Below, piece by piece: positions 24,664-33,003 of a DNA stretch of 33,003 bases (position 1 is the first letter of the stretch; the number at the start of each line of letters is the position of its first letter). The notes under the pieces were generated by a model. That model was not told the origin of the DNA and did no database searches. It saw only the letters and a list, made by a program, of their open reading frames with translations. A program made the translations under genes and the position numbers. Location: positions 1 to 33,003 of the forward strand of contig JBPOIN010000165.1 in assembly GCA_052034445.1 (NCBI GenBank). Reading direction: 5' to 3'. This DNA is from Sterolibacterium sp052034445 (lineage in GTDB: Bacteria > Pseudomonadota > Gammaproteobacteria > Burkholderiales > Rhodocyclaceae).

Positions 24664-26457
24664 ATGGCGGTCCTGATCCCCTCCATCGGTAGCTGTACCT
24701 TCGACAGCGGCGGCGAACGACGGCTTGCGGAGCGGCTGGAGGATAAGCTGGAGGATGACTACCTCTGCTGGTTCAATGTGGCGCTCGGGCCGGACAGTCT
24801 GCATCCTGACTTCATCGTGTTTCACCCGCGCCGGGGGCTGCTGATTCTTGAGGTGAAAGACTGGCGCACCCGCACGATTCTGGGGGCCGACAAGCAGAGC
24901 TTCACGATTGAAACCGCGCGCGGTCCGAGCGTGGTCGAAAATCCGCTCGAACAGGCGCGGCATTATGCGCATGCGGCCATCGACTTGATGCAACGCGATG
25001 CGCAGCTGGTGTTCTCCAGCGGCCGCGAAGCCGGCAGGTTGATGTTCCCGTGGAGTTTCGGGGTCGTGTTTCCCAATCTCACGCGACGCCAGTTCGAGGA
25101 AGGCGGTCTTGGCGATGTCATTCCGCCGCAACGCGTGATTTGCCAGGATGAAATGACCGAGAGTGTCGACGCCGAGGCATTCCAGCAACGCCTGTGGGAG
25201 ATGTTCTCCTTCCGCTTTCACGGCGCCTTGTCATTGCCGCAGATCGATCGCGTGCGTTGGCATCTGTTTCCCGAGGTGCGGATTCAAGCCCGCCAGCACG
25301 ATTTGTTTGCTGCGGATGAACCGCCACCCGATCTGCTGCGCGTGATGGATTTGCAGCAGGAACAGCTGGCGCGCAGTCTGGGCGAAGGGCATCGGGTGAT
25401 TCATGGGGTGGCGGGCTCGGGCAAGACGCTGATTCTCGGCTATCGTGCCGAACATCTGGCGCGTGCGGCCGCCAAACCGATTCTCATCCTGTGCTACAAC
25501 GAATCGCTGGCGCGGCGCATCAGAAGCAGCATGCACGCCAAGGGCCTCGAAGCGAAGGTGCATACCCACCATTTTCATCAGTGGTGCCGGGCCCAGCTGA
25601 TCGCCTTCAATGTCGGCTTGCCGAATGCCAGCGCCGACAAGAAGGCCTTCTTTGCCGAAATGGTCGATCGGGTGATCCGTGCCGTCGAACGCGAGCAGAT
25701 TCCGGCCGCCCAATATGACGCGGTTCTCATTGATGAGGGGCACGATTTCCGTCCTGAATGGCTGAAGCTGGTCGTGCAGATGGTCGATCCGAAAACCAAC
25801 AGTCTGCTGGTGCTGTACGACGATGCCCAGTCGATCTACGGTGACGAGCAAAACGACAAGCATGGCAAGCGCAGGAAATTCAGCTTCAAGAGCGTCGGAA
25901 TCCAGGCCGCCGGACGCACCACGATTCTCAAGGTGAATTACCGGAATACCGATAGCATTTTGCGCTTTGCCCGCGATATGGCGCACAGCATTCTCAAGCC
26001 CACCGAGGCGGACGAGGACGGTATCCCTTTGCTGTCGCCGCAATCCGCCGGGCGTGCCGGCGCCGAACCGCAGGTGATCAATCTGCCGAGCCTCAGGGAC
26101 GAGGCCGAATTCATCGTCAGGCACCTCAAGGAAGCGCACCGTGCCGGCACGCCGTGGCGCGAGATGGCCGTGATCTATCGGGAATACGAACGCGACGCGA
26201 AGCTGATCCGCAATCTGCTGCCTGCCCACGGCATTCCGCTGGTGTATTTCAAGGATGCCACCCATGCGCCCGGGGAGGACAAGGTTACGCTCATCACCAT
26301 GCACTCCTGCAAGGGACTTGAGTTTCCGCTGGTCATCATCCCCGGCGCCGACCGCATCAAGCTCAAGATCGATGCCTCGCCACAGGAGGCCAGGCTGCTG
26401 TATGTGGCAATGACGCGCGCTACGCGCGAGCTGGTGCTGTGCGGGGTGCAGGAATAA
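24664..26457 (+). CDS. NERD nuclease-domain / UvrD-like SF1 helicase fusion
   Basis: The 597-residue protein joins two domains. Residues 13-150 form a NERD domain with a PD-(D/E)xK core: D49 in HPDFIVF and E63-V-K65 in LILEVKDW. Residues 228-595 form an SF1 helicase with motif I GVAGSGKT (248-255), motif II IDEGHDF (356-362), motif III near 383-392 (YDDAQSIYG), NYRNT (425-429), motif V ITMHSCKGLEF (544-554) and motif VI YVAMTRATRE (580-589). DEGH replaces the usual DExx wording but keeps D and E. It should unwind and probably cut DNA. The role is unknown; such fusions occur in repair and phage-defence settings. ATG at 24664 lacks a strong ribosome site, so coupling to rmuC is possible. Confidence 0.93.
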   Translation: MAVLIPSIGSCTFDSGGERRLAERLEDKLEDDYLCWFNVALGPDSLHPDFIVFHPRRGLLILEVKDWRTRTILGADKQSFTIETARGPSVVENPLEQARHYAHAAIDLMQRDAQLVFSSGREAGRLMFPWSFGVVFPNLTRRQFEEGGLGDVIPPQRVICQDEMTESVDAEAFQQRLWEMFSFRFHGALSLPQIDRVRWHLFPEVRIQARQHDLFAADEPPPDLLRVMDLQQEQLARSLGEGHRVIHGVAGSGKTLILGYRAEHLARAAAKPILILCYNESLARRIRSSMHAKGLEAKVHTHHFHQWCRAQLIAFNVGLPNASADKKAFFAEMVDRVIRAVEREQIPAAQYDAVLIDEGHDFRPEWLKLVVQMVDPKTNSLLVLYDDAQSIYGDEQNDKHGKRRKFSFKSVGIQAAGRTTILKVNYRNTDSILRFARDMAHSILKPTEADEDGIPLLSPQSAGRAGAEPQVINLPSLRDEAEFIVRHLKEAHRAGTPWREMAVIYREYERDAKLIRNLLPAHGIPLVYFKDATHAPGEDKVTLITMHSCKGLEFPLVIIPGADRIKLKIDASPQEARLLYVAMTRATRELVLCGVQE

Positions 26458-26690
26458 GCCGCTGAACGCCCGTAGCGTTTTCCCGGCTGCGGCTTGTGGT
26501 GTGAATTGCTTCGCAGGTTCGTCGGCAGCCAAGCACGCACGCTCGCTGAGGATTAGGTCCATTGGGCGAGACTGGCGCGATGCAATGACGCAATCTTGAC
26601 CTGATTGGCATTTAATGCCGATGGAAAGTCGGCAAGGGCACACTGGCCGACTGCTAGAATACCGGATGCATTTTTGAATTCGGAGGGGTT
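26458..26690. other. Intergenic region upstream of alpha-2-macroglobulin gene
   Basis: This 233-base gap holds no gene. It contains a short palindrome GGCATTTAATGCC (26607-26619), a TTGACC at 26596 without a partner at proper spacing, and TAGAAT at 26655-26660 about 31 bases before the start codon. A strong GGAGGGG ribosome site lies just before the next ATG. A promoter is likely but cannot be fixed. Confidence 0.5.
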
Positions 26691-29600
26691 ATGCGGTTTG
26701 CGAACTATTTCCTGCAACGCGGCGTCGCGCCAGTGGTTGCCGTGTTGCTGCTGGTGGCGCTTGGAGTGGCTGGCTATTTTTCCAGCGGATATTTCCAGCA
26801 CTCCGGGCAGGAGGGCGAACCTTCGACCGACGGCGTCGCGTTTGAAGTCGTCGATGCGGCGCATCGCGAATTCGACGGTTCCCCGGCCCTGGCGCTTTCC
26901 TTCAGTTTGCCGCTGGATGCCAAAGCCGATATCGGCCAGTTTGTGCAGGTACTTGAAATGCCGCCTGAGCCGGGGCAGCCGGCAAAGGTGCGTGCGCAGC
27001 GCAACGATGACGACGAAAGCAGCGACGAAAGCGGCAATGCCGCAGCCCTGAAATTGACCACCGCCGTGAGCCGGGACGTCGACGCTACCAAACTCGATAA
27101 CGGCAAGCCGGTTTCAGGCGCCTGGGTGGTGGGCGAGAATCCCCGTCTGCTGTTTTTCCCGCACATCAAACCGCAAACTCGTTACGTCATTCGCGTGCTG
27201 CCCGGCCTGTCGGCCAGGGGCGGAGCCAAACTGGCCGGCGAGGGGCGGTTTTCCGTGTTGACTGCGGCGGTCGCGCCGGCGTTCTACTTCGCCAGCCGGG
27301 GCATGGTGCTGCCGGCGATTCAGAACGGCGGTCTGCCGGTCACGACGGTCAACGTCGCGGAGGTCGATATCCAGTTCCTCAAGGTCAAGCCGGACCAGCT
27401 ACCGAAGTTTCTCGAAGAAGTCATCGCCGGGCCGGTCAAGCAGGAGCGCAAACCGCTCAATGAAGGCGCAGAGGATGCAAATGGCGAAGATTCCGCGGAC
27501 GAAGACTACAGCTACTCCAATCGCGGGACGCGCCTCAAGGGCGCCGTGAACGGCTGGGATCTCGACAATATTCACCATCTCACCACCAGCGCCTTCATTG
27601 GCCGCTTCCTGACCGAACAGAAGGAAAATCGTCGCAGCGTGACTTTCATCCCGGTCGAGAACATTCCGGCGCTGCGCGAGCCCGGCGTGTATGTGGCCGT
27701 GATGTCGCAGCCGAATCGATTCCGGCATGAATACCAGACCACCTATTTCTATGTCAGCGACCTCGGTCTGCATGTGCGGCAATATGCCGGCAAGGGCGCC
27801 GATGCCTTCGTGAGTTCGCTGACCAGCGGCAAGGGCGTCTCCGGCGTCGATATCTCATGGATCAGCGCCGAAGGCAAGTCGCTCGGCCATGCCGAGACCG
27901 ACGGCGACGGGCGCGCCAATTTCGCCGAACGACCGAAGGGCGCGAAGATGCTCATGGCGAAGAAGGGCGAACAGATGTCGCTGATTGCGCTCAAGGAGCC
28001 GGCCCTCGATCTTGCCGAGTTTGAAATCGGCGGTCTGGTTTCGGCGCCCGTGCGCATGTTCGCCTATAGCGGGCGTAACCTGTATCGCCCCGGCGAGACT
28101 TTCGACGTCTCGGTGATGGCGCGCGATGCCGATGGACGCGCCGTTGCGGCACAGCCCATCCAGGCAATTCTGCGCCGGCCGGACGGCAAGTCCCAATGGA
28201 CGGCGACCTGGCAGGCGGATGCAAAATTCCCCGGCTATTACCGCCACGCCATCGAATTGCCCGCCGATGCGGCGACCGGCTTCTGGAATCTCGAATTGCG
28301 CGCCGATCCGGCGGCCAAGGTCGCCAGCACGGTCATGCGCTTCGGGGTCGAGGAATTCCTGCCGGAACGCATGAAACTCGATCTGCTGAGCAAGGCCGAA
28401 AAACTCGCTGGCGAATCAAAATGGCCGATCGACATCAGCGGCAGCTATCTTTACGGCGCGCCAGCCGCCAACAACCGCCTGCTTGGCGTGGTCAATGCCG
28501 AGCGCAACAAGAATCCGCTGGAGAAAAAACTGCCCGGCTTCATCTTTGGTGATTTCGATGAAGACAGCGTCAAGTCGCGCGTGGAACTCGAAGCGACTGA
28601 ACTCGATGACGAAGGCAAGGGCAGCGTGGAAGTCGATCTTTCCAGCGTGCAGAAACGTCGTTCGCCATTTACGCTGCGCGCCACCTTGAGTTTGCTGGAA
28701 AGCGGCGGCCGTCCGGTGGTGCGCAGCATCGAACGCACCTTCTGGCCGGCGCCCGTGATGGTTGGCCTGCGGCCGATGTTCCTCGGCGCCTACGCGCGCG
28801 AGGGCGCCCCGGCTGAATTCGAGGTAGTGCGCGCCCAGTCCGGCAGCGCCGCGCTGCAGGCCGGCGCCGCGCTGCCGGTGCGCTTGTTCCGCGAGAATCG
28901 CGACTACTATTGGCGCTTCGACGATCAACGCGGCTGGCATTCGGGTTTCAACGAAACCGACGAACTGGTGATTGCCAGCAAGGTCACGATTCCCGCCGGC
29001 GGGCGCGGCAAGCTGGCGCTGCCCGTCAAATATGGGCGCTATCGGGTCGAAGTGTTCGACCCGGAAACCAGGCTCACGACGCGCTTGCGTTTCTACGCCG
29101 GCTGGTCGGCCAAGGATGACGAGACCCAGGGCGTGCGCCCCGATCGCGTCGCGCTGAAACTCGATAAACCCGCCTATGCCGATGGCGAGACGGCCAAACT
29201 CACGATCACGCCGCCGCACGCCGGCGAAGCGCTGATCACGGTGGAAGGCGACAAGTTGCTGTGGTCGCGCCGCGTCAGCATCGGCGCCGATGCCACCACG
29301 CTCGATATTCCAATCAGCAAGGAATGGCAGCGCCACGACCTTTACATCACCGCCATGGTGTTGCGTCCGGGCAATGCCGGCGCGAGTAGTGGGAGCAGCA
29401 GCGGCGCCGGCGTCACGCCAGCCCGCGCGCTGGGTCTGATCCATTTGCCGCTCGATCGCGGCAGTCGCAAGCTCAACGTCACGCTCGATGCGCCGAAAAA
29501 GATGACGCCCGATCAAACCCTCAAGGTCAGGGTCAAGGCGCCCGATGCCAAGGGACAAACCGCCATGGTCACGCTCTCGGCGGTCGATGCCGGCATTCTC

Positions 29601-31868
29601 AACATCACGCGTTTCGCGAGTCCCGATCCCTTCGGCTTCTTCTTCGCCAAGCTGCGTTATGCGCACGATCTGTACGACATCTACGGTCGCTTGATCGAAA
29701 AGATGGACGGCCAGAAAGGCAAGCTCAAGTTCGGCGGCGATGCGGCGCCCAAGCCGACCAAGAACCTCCCCAAGAAGGTGCGCCTGATCGATGTGTTCAG
29801 CGGTCCGGTGGCGCTGGACGCCAATGGCGAGGCCGAAATCAAGCTGCCGGTACCGGATTTCAACGGCAGTCTGCGCCTGATGGCCGTGGTTGCCAGCGGC
29901 GAGCGGTACGGCATGCAGGAGGCCGAGGTCACGGTCGCCGCGCCGCTGGTGGTCGAGCTGGCGCGACCGCGTTTCCTGTCGGTCGGCGATTCGGCGCTGC
30001 TGGCGCTGGATGTGCACAATCTCGCCGGCGCCGAACAGGAGGTCAAGATCAAGGTCAGCAACGGCGAAGGCCTGGTCATCAGGAACGGCGAGCACAAGCT
30101 GGTGCTCAAGGATCAGCAGAAGCGCATCCTGCGCATTCCGCTCGAAGCCGGCAGCGCGATCGGCCTGACGGAGGTGCAGGTGCGTATCGACAGCCCGCTC
30201 ATGAAGCTCGACCGCAGCTTCCCGCTGCAAGTGCAGGCGCCGACGCCGCGCCAGTCGCTGCTTAAGCGCTACGCCATCGCGCCGGGCGAAAGCGTGGAAG
30301 TGAAGGAGGCCGATCTGGGCGGCTTCCTCAAGCAGACCGTAACCGCCACGCTGTCGGTTTCCGACAAGGCGCCGATCGATGTGCGCAGCGCCGTGCAAGG
30401 CCTGCTGACCTATCCCTACGGCTGCGCCGAGCAGACCACCAGTACCGCCTACCCGCATGTCTTCATCGACGAAGCGGCGGCCAAACAGTTCGGCCTCAAG
30501 CCCTTCACCCAGGCGCAGCGCGCCGAGATGCTCGACAAGGCCATCGCCAAGCTGGCCGGCATGCAGGCGCCGAATGGCGGCTTCAGCCTGTGGGGCAACG
30601 TCTCGGAATACGAGTACTGGCTCTCGGCCTATGTCACCAACTTCCTCATTGACGCGCGCGAGCAGGGCTTCACCGTGCCGGCCGAAATGGAAAAGAAGGC
30701 CGTCGAATTTCTGCTCAAGGGCCTGCAGGAGGGCGTCGCCGGTCTGCCGCGCGGACCGCTCAACTACAATGCCAACAGCGTCTGGAACGACTGGCGCTAT
30801 GCCGGCTCGGGACGCTTCGGCGTGCTCGCCTACGGCGCCTATGTGCTGGCGCGGCAGGGCAAGGCGCCGCTGGCCACGCTGCGCCAGATGCACGAGTCGG
30901 TTGAGCAGGCGCACTCCGGCCTCGGCTTGGTGCATCTCGGCCTCGCCCTCAAGCTGATGGGCGATGAAGCGCGTTCGAAGAGCGCCATCGCCGCCGGCCT
31001 CAAGAAACCGCGTGACGGCCAGGGTTACTATTGGTGGGGCGACTATGGCAGCAATCTGCGCGACTGGTCGTTGATGTATGTGCTGCTGCAAAAGCACGGC
31101 CTGACGCCCGAAGGGCGGGAAAACCTGGTCACCCAGGTGGCCGGCGAGATGGAGCGCAACCGCTATTACAGCACCCAGGAAAAACTCGCACTGTTCATGC
31201 TCGGCCGCAGCTTCGCCACCCAGGTCAGCGGCGAATGGAGCGCTGAAATCGCGCCAGGCGGCAAGGCACAGGCCATCGGCGGCAAGGGCACGCACTTCCG
31301 CCCATTGGCGGTAACAGAACTCGCCAGCGGCCTGAAGCTCAAGAACACGCACAAGGAGCGCCTGTTCGTCGAGCTCAACGCCACCGGCAACCCGGCGCGC
31401 ATGCCCGCGGCACGGCGCGACGCTTTCGATCTCAAGCGTGAGTGGTATACCGCCGACGGCCAGCCGGTCGGTAGCCGTCCGCTCAAGGTCGGCGAGACGC
31501 TGATCGTGCGCCTGCATGTCAAGACCCACGGCCGCTACGCGAATGGCCTGGTGGTCGACTTTGTGCCGGCCGGCGTCGAAATCGAGAACGCCAACATCGT
31601 CGAAGGCGAGAAAGGCACGGTCGAAATCGACAAGGTCGACATGCGCAAGGCCATGCAGGATTCACGCATCAAACACGTCGAATACCGCGACGACCGCTTC
31701 GTCGTCGCCGCCCGCATCGACCACGAGATGAACTTCTTCTACCGCGTCCGCGTCGTCACCCCCGGCAAGTTCATCGTACCGCCGAGCTATGCGGAGGATA
31801 TGTACCAGCCGATGATCTACGGTCTGGCGGGGGGCGGGGAGACAGTGGTGGTGGGGGATGGAAACTAA
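26691..31868 (+). CDS. Bacterial alpha-2-macroglobulin with thioester (YfhM-like protease trap)
   Basis: The 1725-residue protein has an N-terminal membrane anchor (about 13-33, no lipobox), then the MG domain series including the AYSGRNLYRPGETF element near 456-469, and the thioester motif GCAEQ with C1245 and Q1248. A helical thioester domain with GGFSLWG follows, then a C-terminal domain with the conserved AEDMYQP ending. The family traps proteases that enter the periplasm by covalent capture through the thioester. A Gly/Ser-rich stretch near 899-911 is a flexible linker. E. coli YfhM is a lipoprotein encoded beside pbpC; neither a lipobox nor a pbpC gene is found here. The start ATG is preceded by GGAGGGG. 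Its stop overlaps the next ATG by one base (TAATG). Confidence 0.95.
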   Translation: MRFANYFLQRGVAPVVAVLLLVALGVAGYFSSGYFQHSGQEGEPSTDGVAFEVVDAAHREFDGSPALALSFSLPLDAKADIGQFVQVLEMPPEPGQPAKVRAQRNDDDESSDESGNAAALKLTTAVSRDVDATKLDNGKPVSGAWVVGENPRLLFFPHIKPQTRYVIRVLPGLSARGGAKLAGEGRFSVLTAAVAPAFYFASRGMVLPAIQNGGLPVTTVNVAEVDIQFLKVKPDQLPKFLEEVIAGPVKQERKPLNEGAEDANGEDSADEDYSYSNRGTRLKGAVNGWDLDNIHHLTTSAFIGRFLTEQKENRRSVTFIPVENIPALREPGVYVAVMSQPNRFRHEYQTTYFYVSDLGLHVRQYAGKGADAFVSSLTSGKGVSGVDISWISAEGKSLGHAETDGDGRANFAERPKGAKMLMAKKGEQMSLIALKEPALDLAEFEIGGLVSAPVRMFAYSGRNLYRPGETFDVSVMARDADGRAVAAQPIQAILRRPDGKSQWTATWQADAKFPGYYRHAIELPADAATGFWNLELRADPAAKVASTVMRFGVEEFLPERMKLDLLSKAEKLAGESKWPIDISGSYLYGAPAANNRLLGVVNAERNKNPLEKKLPGFIFGDFDEDSVKSRVELEATELDDEGKGSVEVDLSSVQKRRSPFTLRATLSLLESGGRPVVRSIERTFWPAPVMVGLRPMFLGAYAREGAPAEFEVVRAQSGSAALQAGAALPVRLFRENRDYYWRFDDQRGWHSGFNETDELVIASKVTIPAGGRGKLALPVKYGRYRVEVFDPETRLTTRLRFYAGWSAKDDETQGVRPDRVALKLDKPAYADGETAKLTITPPHAGEALITVEGDKLLWSRRVSIGADATTLDIPISKEWQRHDLYITAMVLRPGNAGASSGSSSGAGVTPARALGLIHLPLDRGSRKLNVTLDAPKKMTPDQTLKVRVKAPDAKGQTAMVTLSAVDAGILNITRFASPDPFGFFFAKLRYAHDLYDIYGRLIEKMDGQKGKLKFGGDAAPKPTKNLPKKVRLIDVFSGPVALDANGEAEIKLPVPDFNGSLRLMAVVASGERYGMQEAEVTVAAPLVVELARPRFLSVGDSALLALDVHNLAGAEQEVKIKVSNGEGLVIRNGEHKLVLKDQQKRILRIPLEAGSAIGLTEVQVRIDSPLMKLDRSFPLQVQAPTPRQSLLKRYAIAPGESVEVKEADLGGFLKQTVTATLSVSDKAPIDVRSAVQGLLTYPYGCAEQTTSTAYPHVFIDEAAAKQFGLKPFTQAQRAEMLDKAIAKLAGMQAPNGGFSLWGNVSEYEYWLSAYVTNFLIDAREQGFTVPAEMEKKAVEFLLKGLQEGVAGLPRGPLNYNANSVWNDWRYAGSGRFGVLAYGAYVLARQGKAPLATLRQMHESVEQAHSGLGLVHLGLALKLMGDEARSKSAIAAGLKKPRDGQGYYWWGDYGSNLRDWSLMYVLLQKHGLTPEGRENLVTQVAGEMERNRYYSTQEKLALFMLGRSFATQVSGEWSAEIAPGGKAQAIGGKGTHFRPLAVTELASGLKLKNTHKERLFVELNATGNPARMPAARRDAFDLKREWYTADGQPVGSRPLKVGETLIVRLHVKTHGRYANGLVVDFVPAGVEIENANIVEGEKGTVEIDKVDMRKAMQDSRIKHVEYRDDRFVVAARIDHEMNFFYRVRVVTPGKFIVPPSYAEDMYQPMIYGLAGGGETVVVGDGN

Positions 31869-32728
31869 TGGCATCAGCGACGATCAGGATTTTTCTAGTT
31901 CACGGAGACGCGAAGCGGCTCCGTACGGCGGAGCTTTCAAACTGGACGGGTAAGGCGGTGGCTGCGCCGCGTAATGAGTTCGACGGGCTCCTGGCTCGGG
32001 ACGAAGCGCAAAGATCTGGGGTTTATTTCTTGACCGGATCTGATCTCGAAACAAATAGGACAGCTGTTTACATCGGAGAGGCTGAGTCGATTCGGGATAG
32101 GTTGAAAAACCACTTGGAAAAGGACTTCTGGAATCACGTCATTTTCTTCGTCAGCAAGGATGAATACCTGACGAAGGCCCACATCCGCTACCTGGAAGGG
32201 CGTTTGATTGAGCAAGCGAAAGAAGTGGGTAGAGCGACTGTAACCAATAGTCAGGGGAGCGGAGCGAAGTTGCCGGAATCCGATCGTGAGGATATGGAGA
32301 TCTTTCTTGAGAAAGTGCATCAGCTGCTGCCGGCACTTGGCGCTGACTTTCTTGTGCCAACCACTGTCCGCCAAATGGGGAAAGTTAAGCAATCGCCACT
32401 GATATGCGAAATCAAGGGACTTAGGGCTATGGGTATTCAGAGTTCTACAGGATTTGTCGTCTTCAAAGACTCTCAGGCCGTCATTGAAGAGCGGCCAGCC
32501 GCGCACAAGTATCCTTGGGTCATCAGCTCAAGAAAGCGCTTGATTGAGGATGGAACTCTAGTCAAAGAAGGCAGCGCGCTTGTGTTTTCCCATGACACGG
32601 AGTTTCCAAGCCCAAGCACCGCTGCTGCAGTAATTCACGGAGGCACAGCAAATGGCTTGGTCGCTTGGAAAAGCAAAGAGGGAAAAACGCTGAAAGAGCT
32701 TGAGTCGATCGATAAGGGGGCGGAGTGA
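31868..32728 (+). CDS. GIY-YIG nuclease-family protein with C-terminal DUF4357
   Basis: The 286-residue protein has a GIY-YIG domain from about 48 to 125. GVYFLTG (51-57) stands for GIY and VYIGEAESIRDRL (67-79) for YIG, with R76 and R78 and the likely catalytic glutamate E110 in RYLEGRLIE. The C-terminal 60 residues (FPSPSTAAAVIHGGTANG) match the DUF4357 module often fused to this nuclease. Function is unknown; relatives occur near restriction-modification and other accessory genes. GC content is visibly low: the line 32101-32160 has 25 G/C of 60, against well over 60 percent in neighbouring genes, which suggests recent transfer. The ATG overlaps the macroglobulin stop and has a purine-rich GGGGGATGG upstream. 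Confidence 0.9.
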   Translation: MASATIRIFLVHGDAKRLRTAELSNWTGKAVAAPRNEFDGLLARDEAQRSGVYFLTGSDLETNRTAVYIGEAESIRDRLKNHLEKDFWNHVIFFVSKDEYLTKAHIRYLEGRLIEQAKEVGRATVTNSQGSGAKLPESDREDMEIFLEKVHQLLPALGADFLVPTTVRQMGKVKQSPLICEIKGLRAMGIQSSTGFVVFKDSQAVIEERPAAHKYPWVISSRKRLIEDGTLVKEGSALVFSHDTEFPSPSTAAAVIHGGTANGLVAWKSKEGKTLKELESIDKGAE

Positions 32729-32819
32729 ATCATGTTTCCTGCGCCTCGATTTCTGGCAGAGGTCTTGTGTCACTCTGGTGCTACATTGAGCTTGTTTTGA
32801 ATCCCGCCCGGAGCTACCC

Positions 32820-33003
32820 ATGAGCACCACGACCATCCGCATTCCCGACGAGCTGAAAACCCGCGTAGCCAAAGCAGCCGGGCGTGCGGGGACGACCCCG
32901 CATAATTTCATCCTTGAAGCGATTGCCGAGAAGGCCGAGCAGGCGGAGCGCCGTGCCGAGTTCGATGCGGTGGCGGAAGAGCGTTACGCCCGCATCGTTG
33001 AAA
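32820..33003 (+). CDS. Ribbon-helix-helix antitoxin-like protein, N-terminal part (cut by window edge)
   Basis: The first 61 residues are visible. They start MSTTTIRIPDELKTRVAKAA, the beta strand and first helix of an RHH (CopG/Arc/MetJ) DNA-binding domain, followed by a second helix (TPHNFILEAIAEKAEQ) and a charged helix. Proteins of this type are usually antitoxins that repress their own operon, with a RelE/ParE- or PIN-type toxin gene directly downstream; that gene would lie beyond the window. CGGAG precedes the ATG at 32820. An extended -10-like TGCTACATT ends at 32787, with no good -35. Confidence 0.85.
   Translation, partial: MSTTTIRIPDELKTRVAKAAGRAGTTPHNFILEAIAEKAEQAERRAEFDAVAEERYARIVE

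Noticed and set aside
28416..31529. A 1037-codon open frame on the minus strand opposite the macroglobulin gene
   Set aside because: GC-rich codon bias leaves the antisense frame free of stops. Its translation is low in complexity (His, Gln, Ala, Arg rich), has no ribosome site and no recognisable domain.
1..33003. CRISPR array, insertion sequence, rRNA or prophage
   Set aside because: No regularly spaced repeats, transposase-like proteins, rRNA segments or phage structural genes were found on reading both strands.

Overview
The window looks like a chromosomal segment of a GC-rich Gram-negative bacterium, most likely a betaproteobacterium. The basis is an outer-membrane export system (a lipoprotein and a C-terminal-Phe beta-barrel), the style of the Lon, RmuC, YfcH and FeoAB proteins, and a lon to tRNA-Val linkage. 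A Rhodocyclales-like lineage is a guess. No rRNA, CRISPR array, integrase, transposase or intact mobile element was seen.

Region 1 (1-14563, minus strand) is a complete pel exopolysaccharide operon. In transcription order it reads pelA, an extra membrane-anchored TPR gene, pelB, pelC, pelD, pelE, pelF, pelG. A P-type cation ATPase follows 69 bases downstream and runs off the left edge. Most junctions overlap by 4-38 bases. PelD keeps an RxxD c-di-GMP site, PelF is the glycosyltransferase, and PelD, PelE and PelG form the inner-membrane part. PelA carries hydrolase and deacetylase domains in the periplasm, and PelB with PelC forms the outer-membrane exit. The most unusual point is the separate 303-residue TPR membrane protein between pelA and pelB, next to a PelB that starts with a signal peptide and a SPOR-like domain.

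Region 2 (14242-18235, plus strand) holds a 322-base divergent intergenic region, lon with a near-consensus heat-shock (sigma-32) promoter and a strong terminator, a tRNA-Val(UAC) with its own promoter and terminator, and a divergent sirtuin. A 30-base perfect palindrome follows as the probable two-way terminator.

Region 3 (18245-20125, minus strand) is a probable operon of two unknown small proteins and a YfcH-type epimerase. It diverges from feoAB (20252-22315), whose promoter has a Fur-like box and a TATAAT placed so close to the feoA start that the mRNA may be leaderless. A Spy/CpxP-like LTxxQ periplasmic protein lies convergent to feoB.

Region 4 (23183-33003, plus strand) contains rmuC, a NERD-nuclease/SF1 helicase fusion, a 1725-residue thioester alpha-2-macroglobulin with no PBP1C gene beside it, and a low-GC GIY-YIG/DUF4357 gene overlapping it by one base. 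The start of a ribbon-helix-helix antitoxin-like gene runs off the right edge. This end has the most accessory character.
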